From Monosporascus cannonballus (Eukaryota > Ascomycota > Sordariomycetes > Xylariales), in the NCBI GenBank assembly GCA_004154925.1, contig QJNS01000748.1:1-64000 (forward strand): a DNA stretch of 64,000 nucleotides, given 5' to 3'. The notes under the pieces are model-generated. The model worked only from the letters and a program-made list of their open reading frames with translations, did not search any database and was not told the origin of the DNA. Within the stretch, counting starts at the first letter, position 1. Every line of letters begins with the position of its first letter. Of the stretch, positions 1 to 11,326 are shown piece after piece. Position numbers and translations under genes: made by a program.

Positions 1-430
1 CCCCCCCCCCCCCCCCCCCCCCCCCCGTGGGGTGATCGCCAATCACACCTCACCGGCATTGGCAGCGGATTGGTCCACTGAGGGCCGGTCTCGCTAGGCC
101 CTCTAAAATTCCGACGCCGTCCAACACGCTGGTCAACAGTGTGAGGGCTGGAGCCTGGATCAATACGGTTGCGGTGGTTAACCTCGTCATCTCTACTTGA
201 AATGTCCGCTAGAATAGATGAATTCTAGAAGAGCTCAAATATGTACGGGTAGGCTCCGTCGGTATGAAGCGTACAAATCATAGTTTTAGGGGACTAAGGG
301 AAGTGGGTTATTCAAGACGTCGCTTCAGTTTTCTGACTCTTTCAATCTTGGGACGTGGATTTACCGTGTTGCTATATCAAGTCATGTTTCCGTTTCCCCT
401 ATGCTGAAGCTCTTTCCTGGAAGGAGAAAG
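1..430. other. Window edge, poly(C) tract and 3' flank of alpha-galactosidase
   Basis: The first 26 bases are a pure C run, followed by ordinary mixed sequence. I see no gene here. The part next to position 431 is presumably the 3' UTR and terminator region of the minus-strand alpha-galactosidase gene. Confidence 0.5.
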
Positions 431-1907
431 TCATTGCTTTCGCGCGGCCTTACAGCCGACCTCATTGATTCTTAGCGCAGCGGTGTCATGGCGTCGAACC
501 TCCACCTCCACGGCCCCCTCGAATACCCCGATGTCGTTTCCGGTCCACATATCATGCACAACGTACTTCTTACGCGCCCATAGTCCCGGGACCTCGGAGA
601 ACTCGATTTTCTTGGTAGTCGTCTCGTTCAGAGAGTTCAACACAAACACGTGTGTCCCTGCCACCGACTTTCCGGCCCAGTACTCGGCCGGGTGCGTCTG
701 GTTCCAGGTGAAATCCGGGTTCACCCCCCACTTGTACGGCGCGGCCGACTCGCCGTACACCGGGTCCTGGTTGAACGCCAGGAGCTCTTGGTTGGACAGA
801 ATGGCGAGGATCTCCGGCTTGATCCCCTCGAGCTTGGTGCCGATGATCAGGGGGCTCCTGAGGGCGGCCCACAACGCGAAGTGGCTCCTGCTTTCCTCGT
901 ACGTCAGGTTTCCGTTACCGACCTCCAGCATGTCGAAGTCGTTGTGTCCCCAGAAGTTCGAGGTGTTCCAGAAGAAGGAGGCGTGGTTGAGGATCGGCGC
1001 GATGCCCCACGACCACTGCCACTGGCCGAGCCACTCGGGATAGATGTCGCCCCACATGCGCCAGCTGTGTCCCGTGTAATTTCCCCATTGCTCGACGTGC
1101 GCATGTCCCCATGCGCAGAGGGAGTACTGGATCGTGCGGTTTTGCCTGAGGAGAGCGTCACGCATGAGGTTAAACCGTACCGAAGTGTTCGAAGTCGACC
1201 AGTCGTAGCCAGGAGGCGCCGGCTTTCCTGTTAGGGAATTACCAGGGTCTCCGTTGTCCTGCTCTTCGTTCGAACCGCCCCCTTTCCAGAGTTCGGGCAC
1301 GTATTTCCACAGGTCAAACCACTCTTCAGGTACCGCGCAGTTATCATATTTCAGATCTTGTAGCACCGTGTCAGCAAGAGTTCGGGTATCCCGACAGGTC
1401 GTGACTGACAGTCAATGCCCCATTTCGCAAAGGTGGCCGCGTCAGTTTCTTCGTACCCGAGTGAGCCGGCATATCCACCACAGGTTTCCGAACCTGTTCT
1501 ACATGGTTAGTACACGAACTCGTCTTCACCGTGGGCCGTCGTCTCGTCTCCCTACCAGCGTCACCGTAGATTCCAACCTTCAGGCCCATCTCGTGGATCA
1601 AGCCAACAGTGTGCGCAATCCCGCTAGGGAACTTGGCATGGTCCGGCAGGAGTTCATGGGTCACGTTATCCCGTTTTAGCTTCTTGTCGCTCCAGCAGTC
1701 GTCGATATTGACATATTCGTAGCCGAGGTCCTTTAGGCCAAGGTCTACCATTAGCCGCGCGACATTGACAAACACAGTCTCGTTGATGTCGCAGCCATAT
1801 TCATTCCACGAATTCCACCCCAAGGCCGGCAGCTTGCCGGTCCCGTCCGGGCTGACGAGCGCGGCTGCCGTTAAAGGCAGAGAGAGGCCAAATGGATCCA
1901 GCCGCAT
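431..1907 (-). CDS. Secreted alpha-galactosidase, glycoside hydrolase family 27
   Basis: This gene encodes an exo-acting alpha-galactosidase that removes terminal alpha-1,6-galactose from raffinose-type sugars and galactomannan, probably outside the cell. Exons on the minus strand are 1907-1556, 1493-1410 and 1356-431. Introns are 62 bp (1494-1555) and 53 bp (1357-1409), both GT...AG with CTAAC or CTGAC branch-like sites. The product is 453 aa, close to the usual fungal GH27 length of about 440. Visible motifs are PALGWNSWN near residue 27, NIDDCW near 68, the nucleophile motif YLKYDNC (Asp150, created across intron 2), and NDFDMLE with the likely acid/base Asp287. The N-terminus has a short hydrophobic core ([13 protein letters not shown]) consistent with a weak signal peptide, and many N-x-S/T sequons support secretion. 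The start at 1907 was chosen because it gives this signal and lies about 70 bp below a TATA box. An upstream in-frame Met at 2003 is possible but would bury the signal. Confidence 0.93.
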
Positions 1908-1975
1908 CGTGCCGGACTGTAACGCTTGCTGGTTGCGCCCTGCCATGCCTACCTTCCACCGGCATATTGCAGAGC

Positions 1976-1983
1976 ATTTATAT
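1976..1983 (-). promoter_or_regulatory. TATA box of the alpha-galactosidase gene
   Basis: The minus strand reads GGATATAAATGC here, a good TATAAAT box, 69-76 bp upstream of the chosen ATG at 1907. This spacing would put transcription start about 30-45 bp before the ATG. Supported only by motif and position. Confidence 0.5.
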
Positions 1984-2777
1984 CCTCCGGGATGCGGCTC
2001 CAAGGTTGCATTTTGGACGTCTCATTTTACACTGGCGGGAAATGCGCGAACCTCGGTGCATCGATCACCGAATGCACGGTAGCGCTGCAGTGATTCTAGC
2101 GGAAATAACTGGCCGTCTTGCCGATTATTGACGGTTGAAAGGAGCCATTGCGGAACATAGAATTTAATTGCCCCCGCCTCGATTCCGAGTGGCTCAGGTT
2201 AATCCGATATAGGAATGTCCCAGGTTTCGAGCTGGCAGAACGGACGTCGCTGATTTTGGACCCGAATGTAGTGAGTGATACCTGCTGTGGTTGGGGAGGC
2301 GAACTTCAGACAGAGCAAGGTTAAGCAATCTTATAAATTTAGCGGATATAATTAAAACCCAGATTTTAAAATACATCTGCTAAGTACAAATATCTTGAAG
2401 CCATAAAATATTATCTTTATAAAATGGATTAAGTCAAAGTTATATATAGAAGAGCAAATTTCATTACTAAGGTATAAACTCAAACACTTGGTGCCGGGTA
2501 ACCCCACACCGAGCCGCGTGTCGCGTCTGCGGTCAATTAAACCTCGGATGACGTTACCTTTCCGGGTACCGAAACTCTCTTTCCCAAGGACGAATCGGAG
2601 TGAAAGTTCAGGGATCTCACCTGCACGCCACAGCAGATCAATATTCAAAACCTCCATTTGCCCTCCCAGAGGATGCGAATGGTGATTATCTTTCCGTCAC
2701 CGTTTCGAGGAACAACGGTCCTCATTCAACCACTCCGAAATATCCGTCTATTCGTTCCGTTGCCCTACCAGCTGAGA
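1984..2777. other. Divergent intergenic region between alpha-galactosidase and PNKP
   Basis: About 800 bp separate two divergently transcribed genes, so both promoters should lie here. The segment at about 2320-2480 is clearly AT-richer than its surroundings. I see no conserved reading frame, and the short open frames are interrupted and unlike the flanking genes in codon use. Confidence 0.5.
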
Positions 2778-4695
2778 ATGGCGTCCACATCACCTTCGAC
2801 GAAGAGTGCCAATAACAAACGAAGCGCGGGAAAGGACATATCTCCCCCGCCGGTGAAGAGAAAGGCGCAGAGCAACATCTCAAGTATGTGTTAGAAGAGC
2901 ACGACGGTATTCTTATCCCTACTCCAGTGCTGCATATGACATTCGATATGCATGCTCTATTACATACATGCGCGTGTCTGTGAGCTACACGTGTTACCGC
3001 ACCCCGCAGTTGCTAATCACTGACTGGTACATGGATTAAAGAGGGCGCCGTAGCCAGCTTCTTCACGCCGACGTCACAGAAGCCGAAAGACCGGACGATA
3101 TGGACCGAGCGCGCCCCGGACGATGACACCCCCGGGACGCTGCTCGTCGGTCGCTACGAGCCTGCTGGGGCAGGCAAGGATGATCAATCGCATCGGGTGA
3201 AGAGACGCAAGATCGCGGCGTTCGATTTTGTACGTATATTTTTCTATTTGTTATAGCCGCTTACGACGGTTCCGATCGGGCCCGATTTACACTTGTTGAC
3301 ACGCACCCCCCGCCACGCCCAGGACTCGACCCTCATAACCACGGCATCGGGCAAGACACACGGCAGCGACGCCGGCGACTGGAAGTGGTGGGACCCCAGC
3401 GTTCCCGCGCGGCTGCGACAGCTCTACCACGAGGAGGAGTACCTGGTCGTGATCCTGAGCAACCAGGGCGGCCTGAAGCTGCACCCCGACCCTAGAGATT
3501 CTAAGGGCCCCAAGAACCTGGGCGGCAAGGAGAGGGAGCGCGTGGCCAATTTCAAGCAGAAGTGCAGCGCGGTGCTCGCACAACTCGATATCCTGACCTC
3601 CATCTACGCCGCAACGGGGCGCGACAACTACCGCAAGCCGCGGACGGGCATGTGGGCCGAGGTCTGCGAGGACTACGGCGTGGACCCGGCCGAGGTCGAC
3701 CTCGAGGGCAGCGTGTTCGTCGGGGACGCGGGGGGCCGGACGGCGCAACTCCGCCCCGGCGGCGGCGGCGGGGGCGACTCCAAGAAGAAAGCAGTAACCT
3801 CCAAGGACTTCAGCTGCTCGGATCGTAACTTCGCGCACAACGTCGGCATCGCGTACAAGACGCCCGAGGAGTTCTTCCTGGGCGAGGCGCCGCGCGAGTT
3901 CGCCCGGGACTTCGACCTGGCCTCTTACCCGCCGCCCATCGAAGAAGAAGACGACAGCAAAAACAACAAGGACAACAACAAAGAAGCGGAAGCGATCTTC
4001 GAGCGCAAGAACCCCCGGGACCTCGTCCTGTTCGTGGGTCCGCCGGGAGCCGGCAAGAGCACGTTCTACTGGCGGCAGCTGAAGCCGCTGGGCTACGAGC
4101 GCGTGAACCAGGACGCGCTGAAGAGCCGGGCGCGGTGCCTGAAGGTCGCGGCCGAGCTGCTGGCGGGGGGGCAGTCGGTCGCCGTCGACAACACGAACCC
4201 GGACCCCGACGGGCGGCGCGAGTGGGTCGAGCTCGCCCGCAGACACGGCGTGCCGGTGCGCTGCGTGTGGTTCCGGGTGCCGCCCGCGCTGTGCGAGCAC
4301 AACGACGTCGTGAGGGCGTTGAATAAGTCGGTACGCACGTTGTCATGGTGGAGTTGGCCTCGAAAGCTCTCCTCCCTTTCGCCTCCCCTCTTAATCATAC
4401 AGCCATCTATCGCTATGACACTCCTCTTTTTCGTTGTCTTCCCCGAGCCACACTGCAACCCCCACCCCTTTCGCTCTACGTATTTTCCTGTACGGGCATT
4501 GGGCTAACCACCAACCCAATCCTCCAGATGAACCCCGAGGCCAGGACCGCCCTCCCCAAGCTCGCGTTCAACGGCTACTTCGCGCGGTTCAAGGAGCCGA
4601 AGGCCAAGGAGGGGTTCCAGGACGTCCTCGAGGTCGAGTTCAAGTTCCGCGGCACGAGGGAGGAGTACGCCATCTGGGGTCGGTATTGGACTTGA
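2778..4695 (+). CDS. Bifunctional polynucleotide kinase 3'-phosphatase (PNKP)
   Basis: PNKP repairs DNA strand-break ends in the nucleus: it removes 3'-phosphates and phosphorylates 5'-hydroxyls. Exons are 2778-2883, 3042-3229, 3323-4330 and 4528-4695. Introns are 158, 93 and 197 bp, opening with GTATGT, GTACGT and GTACGC and ending in AG. The product is 489 aa. Residues 23-31 and 89-92 are basic, NLS-like stretches. The HAD phosphatase motif DFDST (Asp97, Asp99) straddles intron 2, followed by VILSNQGG and VFVGDAGGR. The kinase domain begins near residue 330 with Walker A GPPGAGKS (337-344). The C-terminus EEYAIWGRYWT is typical of fungal orthologues. No FHA domain precedes the phosphatase, as expected in fungi. 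A Gly run (about 244-249) and an acidic/Asn-rich linker (about 304-322) come from trinucleotide-like tracts. The start at 2778 gives the expected short basic N-terminus. Confidence 0.93.
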
Positions 4696-5592
4696 GCGAG
4701 CGTAGACTTCTTCGGGGACGGAGACCGTGGTCAAGCCTTCGTTGTGGTGTCGCGCGTCTCGGCGGCTATGAAATTATTGATATTTGGAGCACCTCATTTT
4801 ATTGACAGCCGGTATAAGGCAGGCTATGCTAGCATGGCGTCTGGCGTTGAGTTGATGATAGACTCGTTAAGTACGCCTGATGCGAACGAGCGAAGATATG
4901 TCATAGCATAGACCAATCAATCGCCCAAGGCTAGTAGATATTAAGCACTGGACGGTGTAATACAATATCATTAATAGGGCTTTTCACTACCTATCGGCAG
5001 ACAATCGTACACGGGGACTAAACAGGGGGACCAAGAGAAAAAGGGGGTGGTCACCGGAACCGCGAGGTCACTTCTCTTCCTCCCGCTCGCTCCTTCTCCA
5101 ACCGCGAATCCTGCTTCCAAGCCATTCCCCAACAAACGGGACGCCGTGACCATTTGGGTACCCTTTTCCGCGAGCTTACTCTGCATGCATTCGTACCCCA
5201 AGTAAAATATCGTCAATGGTCCGTCCGAAGTCCCTGCCGCGTGGCTGATATCCCTCCCCCGGTTTGCCGTTGAGTTGACCATAGGCCCCCGTTCCATAGC
5301 ATCGTGGCAGTTGAATGTTCCCCAGGCCAGTAACACGTGAGCACGTTATGATTAATCCCGTCCGTCCGTTCGTCACCGCGCAATGCAGCGCCGCCGCACA
5401 ATGCGATTAGTCCCCTGATCAAATCACCCATGTCTCCCTCTGGGAGGCTCGCTCCCCGATGAATCCGTGCGTCACACACACTCATCAACCCAACATTCGT
5501 CAATCGGAGCACATCAACGACGACACGAGAGCCTCCTTTCTCACCCTCAGTGGTTCCGAGAAAGAGAAGAGCAACCCAAATCGATCAGAAAC
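4696..5592. other. Convergent intergenic region, no gene seen
   Basis: PNKP (plus) and Kgd4 (minus) converge on this 0.9-kb region. It should contain both 3' UTRs. No frame here has recognisable domains or splice structure. Confidence 0.5.
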
Positions 5593-6208
5593 TCAGCCGA
5601 ACAGCGCGGCGCCGCCCGTCTCGACAGCCTCGATCTCGGCGGGGGTCAGCGGGGTGCGGTGGAAGCGCGGGGGCAGCTCGTTGCGGTCGAAGGCGACGCC
5701 CGAGGGCGGCTCAACGGGGCCCAGGCGCGCCCCGGTCTCGGTACCGATAGCCTTGCGCAGGGGCCCGTGCTGCTGCGCGTGGTCCCGGTATGAGCTGAAG
5801 CTCGGGTGCGAGTTGCCGTTCGCGCCGCCCTTGGGTAAGGCGCCCGTCGGCGAGGCCGGGTGCGGTTGCGGGGTGTGGTCGAGGTTTGCTGTTTTGCGGG
5901 GAGAGGCGGGCCCTCGGTTAGCTGGCTAATTCCGCACCGCGCTGCACTGCACTTCTGTGCTTGATCGGATTGGGTTGGGCCGTTTGAATTCAAATGGCGT
6001 TGGGAGCTTGGGATCGGGTGTTTTGTTGTTTTATTTTTGTTGAGAGCCGGATGGGAATTAAGGGGAATGGGCGCCAGCAGAGGAAACGAGGAGGGACGTA
6101 AAAAATCTAAAAGAACCTACAAGGAATTGTTCGTCTGCCGATAAACTTAATGAGGGGTTGGCGCTCGACGGCGTGCGCAGCCTGGCGCATTGCTCTCGTC
6201 GCGAACAT
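5593..6208 (-). CDS. KGD4: Kgd4/YMR31-type mitochondrial protein (2-oxoglutarate dehydrogenase adaptor)
   Basis: This small mitochondrial matrix protein was once counted as a small ribosomal subunit protein (YmS2/YMR31). It is now known as Kgd4, which anchors the E3 subunit to the 2-oxoglutarate dehydrogenase complex. It has two exons on the minus strand, 6208-6121 (88 bp) and 5888-5593 (296 bp). They are split by a 232-bp intron (5889-6120) that opens with GTAGGT and ends AAAACAG, with a GCTAACC branch-like site. The product is 127 aa, the normal size. It starts MFATRAMRQAAHAVERQ, an Arg-rich presequence, then PLIKFIGRRTIPS and, across the splice, NLDHTPQPHPAS. It continues with SYRDHAQQHGPL and ends FDRNELPPRFHRTPL then EIEAVETGGA, all hallmarks of the family. 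The Met at 6190 is also in frame, but 6208 gives the fuller targeting sequence. Confidence 0.9.
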
Positions 6209-6222
6209 TGTGAATGTATGAT

Positions 6223-6254
6223 TTGTTTGTGTGTTTGTGTGTGTGTGTGTGTGC
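6223..6254. repeat. GT/TG microsatellite in the Kgd4 upstream region
   Basis: A TG-rich tract ends in a pure (GT)n run of about nine units. It lies 15-46 bp upstream of the Kgd4 ATG, so it reads as a CA repeat in the likely 5' UTR or core promoter of that gene. Confidence 0.8.
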
Positions 6255-9232
6255 GTTTTCTTCTAGGTGGCTGGTGGCGAACTCGTTGATTATACTGTCG
6301 AGCTTGAATGCGTAGCTCAAAGAATAAATGTGATGTTTTCTCGCCTCGGGCGTGTTCGGAGAGTTTGAGTTGTGGGGGTTGGTTGCTTAACCTGGACGGT
6401 TCCAAGATTCTTTTTTGATTTGGTGGGCTGTATACTTCCTCTTTACAGGTTGTTGAGTACCCCGGTCTTCTTTACGTGGGGATACGACAGGTCAGGTTGC
6501 GGTTAAGTGCTGATTCTACAAGAAGAGTACAATGGTATTAAGAGAAAGAAGAAGACTTGCTCGTTCGACCAGAGGAGCAGAGAATTCGAGCAGGTCAGGT
6601 ACTTAATTATAGAGGTCCGAAAATCAGGAGCCGTGTGGGAAGGAGGAGAGAGAGCGAGCGAGAACGGATGGGGTCAACCTTACCAACCATACGCCATCCA
6701 CACGTCCATATTCGGCAGTGCCTGGCCTTTTAGTTTGCACTACAGTCCCTAGCGTACGTACCCAAGAACTTAGCCCCCCTCCTTCTCGAGAGCGACCTCC
6801 TCCCGAGCGTGCCCGAACCCGAGCCCCGAAACGTGGATCCAGGACATGCATGTGCTTGCATCTGCGGAGTCGGAGCTTGGAGCTTGGAGATAAAATTTAA
6901 AGTTTGTCAAGGTTACCATCAATTTTTAGAAATATATTTGCTTGGTTTCCGGGGAGAACTGTTGAAACCTTACGCCTTATCTCCAAGCTGTGCAATGAAG
7001 TCATCGCGGATTCTCCTTCAGCCTGCGCCGCACTTTATAAAACAATAACATTATTAAGTACTTAGGCAGACATGCAGGACTCACTTGGGGATCGAGGCAA
7101 TCCATCTGTTGTTATCATCCCAAATCGCATACATCTGAGACCTTCAGGATTAACGGCATATCCGTTTGCTCCGTCCGATGGAGATGCACCTGAGGAACTT
7201 GGCCGGTTCAATATTTGGCAATCCTACTCCCCACCAGCATGGTATTTTAGGCTTTTAGCACACATGTGACGATGGGGTAGCTTGCCGATGGCCTCCCCGC
7301 TAGGCTCTGGCGACACGAGACTAGAGACCCAAAATTGACCAAAAACAACAGTTAACACATTTAAGGCTCCCCCTTCTGGATGTCTTGCGCGCATCTACCG
7401 GAAATCAGACGATCATAGCATGTTTCGGGTTGAGGGGGTTAGCTTGGCTGGGTACCTAGGCACAACTAGTAGAGTTGCACCTCCATCTGTGCCATACAAC
7501 CGACCCGCTCCTACGTTGGTGTCCTCAGCGATCACTCCAGCAAATACGTGCCGGGCGTCAGACGCCCAAGTGTTGAGAGTACAGAATCCTACAATCCTGC
7601 TCCGTACTCAGCCGACACCGGTCTTCTGGAACCCTCGGATTATGATGGTACGAATCCCTGCTCTCCTGATTGGGTATCCTGGAGGACTGCAGCGCCCGTC
7701 TAGTAGTCGCGGCTGTACTCGGGTTTTGGGGACATAACAGCGGTCTTTAGCAACCTTCCTCCATGAGATCGCCATCCTATCTATGGAGATCCACGGTCTG
7801 GCTGGTGAATATTGTCCCAGTTGATTGCCTAAGAGACGTGAACGTGGTAAGCATGGGCAATCTCGGGCAATCGCTGCCGGAGCCGACGGACAAATCGATA
7901 AGGCGACCCATCCCATCCCCATCCACATCTCCGTCCCCATGCTCAACGGTCCATCTATCGGCGTGCATGCGTCTGCATCGCATAGAATACGTGCCCTGAG
8001 CTGGGAACAGCCCTGTATCAATCGAATTTATAATGCAGCACTGCACGTACGCCCGGACTGGGAAGGGAACGGTGAGATGGGTCCATGACCCATGGAGGCT
8101 GAAGTGCCTTTATTTTTCTTTTCTCCCTCGAACCCCGCTAAACGCGCAGCACGCGAGCTCTTCAACCATGCGCACAAGCATCGGGCAGCAGCGATGTCGG
8201 CACTACCCAAGCCCCAGCCCCTAGCTAGCGCTAGCTTGTTCACCAAAGCACAATTTAGAATTTCTAGTTTCCAGTGCAACGTCGGAACTCCCCGACCCCG
8301 TTTCGGGATTGTCTATCCGGCCACCGCCAGCTTGATTTGATGTTGGTTGATGCAAACTTCATTACGGCCTACCTATATTTTGGTTCCGTAATCAAAGACA
8401 AGCATGCCTTTTACCATGGAGGACCCTATCCAAGTCACCTCATCGCCGTCAGATAGTGGGGCGGTTCTACCCGGATCGAATGATCTCCCCGATCCTGGGG
8501 AAGGAAGGGAAGGGAAACAGCTCTCCGCATGTCCCGCAAAATCCCCGTACTCCGGCCCTTAACGCTTATCCAATATGTAAGCAGGTGCCTTCTGAGACAG
8601 CGGACATAACAACGCGGATGAGTGTATGTATACTTTCCCGGTTGGCGATGGGACCGGCCCAAGCCACCGAGAATATGAGGCCCTTGAGCGCAGATATCTA
8701 CGGCGCCTCGCAGGGAAGATGACCAGAATGGTCCGAATCGCTCCTAGCTGAACGTCCACGCACAGGCAGATCGTAAATACTCTCGGCGCTCTAATGACTA
8801 TCGTTCGGATCATACGGGTACGTCGCGGGTGAGCTGGCTTGCAAACCTGATTACCTTCTTGCCTTCCGCGTCCCCAGCGTAGTCCCCGGACCATCCGATT
8901 TGTCCAGTAGCTTTTGGGGTAAGGGCCGAGCGGCACGGCGATAGGAGGTTGACAGCAGAGGATCCCGACTGTATTTCCTGCCTCAAATCACCGTCTCACA
9001 TGATACATAACCCGATGAATAATTTGGCAAGGCATACGGCTCTTCATGAAAATACCCAAGCGGGTTTTACAGCGATATGAAGACAGTGCTGGAGCTATCC
9101 CCCGCCGCGTAGGCTCATGGATTTCTCGTCCATATCCGTCTTCCTCGGCTCCCCTTATTCATAATCTCCCGTAAGCACTTATCCATTTGCCCATGGTTCT
9201 GGCAGAATCGGAACGGGGGCATTCGTCATACG
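6255..9232. other. 3-kb region without a recognisable gene
   Basis: GC is near the genomic background of the left third of the window. Many short open frames exist on both strands (for example 7072-7269, 7420-7737, 8092-8340), but none shows domains, splice continuity or consistent codon bias. I see no tRNA, rRNA or repeated unit. The Kgd4 promoter lies at the left end. Confidence 0.45.
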
Positions 9233-9373
9233 ATGTTCCGTATCAGCTCACGGTGCCAGCCGCTGCTGCTCCTAGTGGCTGGTTTCGCGATCTCAACGTT
9301 GGAAGATGAGGAACGGCGACTATCGAACGACACTTCGGCACAGCTCAGATTGTACAGTCGAGCCTCAATTTAA
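9233..9373 (+). CDS. Possible short secreted ORF or first exon of a lost gene
   Basis: A 46-codon frame starts MFRISSRCQP and continues LLLLVAGFAIS, a plausible signal peptide with a Leu/Val-rich core. The rest is short and charged (LEDEERRLSNDTSAQLRL) and ends at a TAA. No downstream exon could be joined with confidence, and I do not recognise the family. It could be a small secreted protein, a relic first exon, or chance. Confidence 0.2.
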   Translation: MFRISSRCQPLLLLVAGFAISTLEDEERRLSNDTSAQLRLYSRASI

Positions 9374-10136
9374 CGGCAGGAGCCCTTCTTCTAACGCGGT
9401 GTCCGGCGAAGACCTTGAAGCAATAAAAAGGCACGCCACCCTTCAACGGAACCCCAATATTTCTCGGTATCCTGAGACGAAACTTAAGTGTCTTCTTAGT
9501 TATCACGGGTGACCGCTTCTACGGCCCTCTCGGTCCCTGGCTTAGCTTCGGCTTAACTGTTCATCAGCCTCCCTCAGCCCGTATCGGCCCTCTACTTACC
9601 CTTTGGCTGAGCAGCTCGCGGGCCCATTTATGGGCCTCAACTCCCACATCATGCCTTGTCGCTTAGTCCAACTTCTATGAAAGTTGTGGCAACTTTAAGC
9701 AAGAGGTCGCCTTCGGCCTCATTTTGGGATCACGATCCCAGATTTGACCCCCTTTTCACCAGTCTGAGACCGGGCTGTGACCAATTCCTTCAGGGCGGCC
9801 GGATTTACGCTCCTTTCTCTGCAGGCTTGGTCGTGTTGTGTTGGCAAGCCATATCATCTATGCCATGCCCTCCTTGGATTCGCGCTCAGGCTTCTGTTTG
9901 GTACTTAAACTCGAATTTCTATCGAGAAACTGTCTCTCCCATCCATTGGTTCTCAAACCTGTCCGTGATATTAATGCTTTAATCTTTCCGCGAAAAACCC
10001 CAATGCCATTCTAGTTTCCAAAACTTCCCCCCTCCACTTTTGGTCAATCTCACGAAATGGGGAAGGCTAAGAGCGCCGCCGACGCCCTCCGCCTGGGTTG
10101 CTAGCGAATCTCTAATATCAAGTGTGAGAGAAGCTA
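9374..10136. other. Region without a supported gene, 3' flank of the oxidase pseudogene
   Basis: An open frame at 9656-9982 has no recognisable domain and is probably chance. Nothing else is supported. Confidence 0.4.
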
Positions 10137-10327
10137 TCAAATGATACGTCGTGTTGTACAAAGTCTCCCATTCAGACGCTGTTCCCAACGATCGCTACCC
10201 ACGGCCGTCTTGGCGTAGAAGATTTCGTCGGGGTCATATTTCTGCTTAATGGCCAACAACTTTTTGTAATGGTCTCGGTAAAACGTCGTCTGGAAATCTG
10301 GCGCCTGGAAGTCTGCCTCGTTCAAGT

Positions 10328-10548
10328 TGTTGAACCTAGCTACGCCATGGCTTAGTTAGCTAACAAGCTAGTGGAAATTGCTTCGGCTACTCCAGTATCC
10401 TTATCTCTTGGCTACCACTGTTTTTATATGTATTTAAGGAGGGTTCACCACCTTCACCCTCTACAGAGGACCTTCTAGAGGTCATGCAACCTTTAATATA
10501 CCTTTTCTTCAGTTATATATGCTTCTGTGTGTGATGCAGGGTCTCATA
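10328..10548 (+). mobile_element. Solo-LTR-like insertion (221 bp) in the oxidase pseudogene
   Basis: The insert begins TGTTGAACCTAGC and ends GGGTCTCATA. It is flanked by the 5-bp direct repeat CAAGT (10323-10327 and 10549-10553). A TATTTAAGG box and the TGTTGA start resemble fungal LTRs, particularly Ty1/Copia types, and a 5-bp duplication fits integrase-mediated insertion. Deleting it with one CAAGT restores the host frame as VYLNEAD on the minus strand. The end reads TA rather than CA if the 5-bp TSD is taken, so the LTR call is likely but not certain. No second copy was found in the window. Confidence 0.65.
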
Positions 10549-11141
10549 CAAGTACACGCCCCCGTTTGGAGCGATGGACTGTAACACGGGCAGTAGATCG
10601 TAGGTGATCTTGTCCTGCACTTCTTTGTTTGCCGTCCAATCGCTGTAGTTGACTGGCATTCCGATGGCGGCATTGAAAATGGTTTTACGCAAGTACGGAT
10701 TAGCGGAAACATGGTGTGGAGAAGAAACGGCGTTTGCGACATTGAAGGCGACACCCGACATGAAGGTCTGGGAGGTGATGTAGCGGATCGCGCCTATTAA
10801 AGCCTTGGCACTGATATCGTCTTCCACGAGCTCACGGGGGATCGGTCGGCTACCCATGTGATAATCCGATACATTCCATGTCGATGTCGATGTTATAGAA
10901 CCGTAGCTTGATAGGAAATTCGGGTGTTCGGCAGAAGAGTACTGATACTGGAGACCAAGCTGATGCATTTTGCTTAACGTAGTTTCGAGCAATACGTCCA
11001 ATTCCGCCGAGCGTAGTCCGGCAACCATCGCTGGAGTAATCATGAATCCGAATGGCCCGGCTACCCAGACTACCCAAGCGCCAGCATCGACAAGGCTGGG
11101 TAGCGACTGAAAGAAGGTTCCCATTGTCGAATAGATAGCGT

Positions 11142-11326
11142 GTCGTGGAATAGGGGTATCTATGTTAGTCATCAAGCTCCCAGCACCCCGGAAGAATCTT
11201 ATTCCGGCGCGCCCACAGTATATAGAGAGCTTCCTAGCCACCGCTCCCTAGAGCTCAATTCTAGTCAGACAATTATCACTTCCCACACTCTATGTTACCT
11301 TATCTACCGATCAGCCTAACTGTCAC
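11142..11326 (-). repeat. 185-bp dispersed repeat inserted in the oxidase coding sequence
   Basis: The insertion is flanked by 7-bp direct repeats, ATAGCGT at 11135-11141 and 11327-11333. Joining across it restores NNTDAIYSTMGTFF in the oxidase frame. On the minus strand it reads GTGACAG...GGTGGCTAGGAAGCTC...GATGACTAACATAG... and ends CCACGAC. The same sequence recurs on the plus strand at 13839-14027 and, truncated, at 12746-12872. The termini are not a good inverted repeat and no coding capacity is seen, so it is a non-autonomous element of unknown class. Confidence 0.75.

Noticed and set aside
3287..4300. Long minus-strand open frame opposite PNKP exon 3
   Set aside because: It is the antisense shadow of a GC-rich exon; the plus strand carries clear phosphatase and kinase motifs.
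9656..9982. 108-codon plus-strand frame
   Set aside because: Unrecognised composition and no supporting exon structure next to a pseudogene; likely chance.
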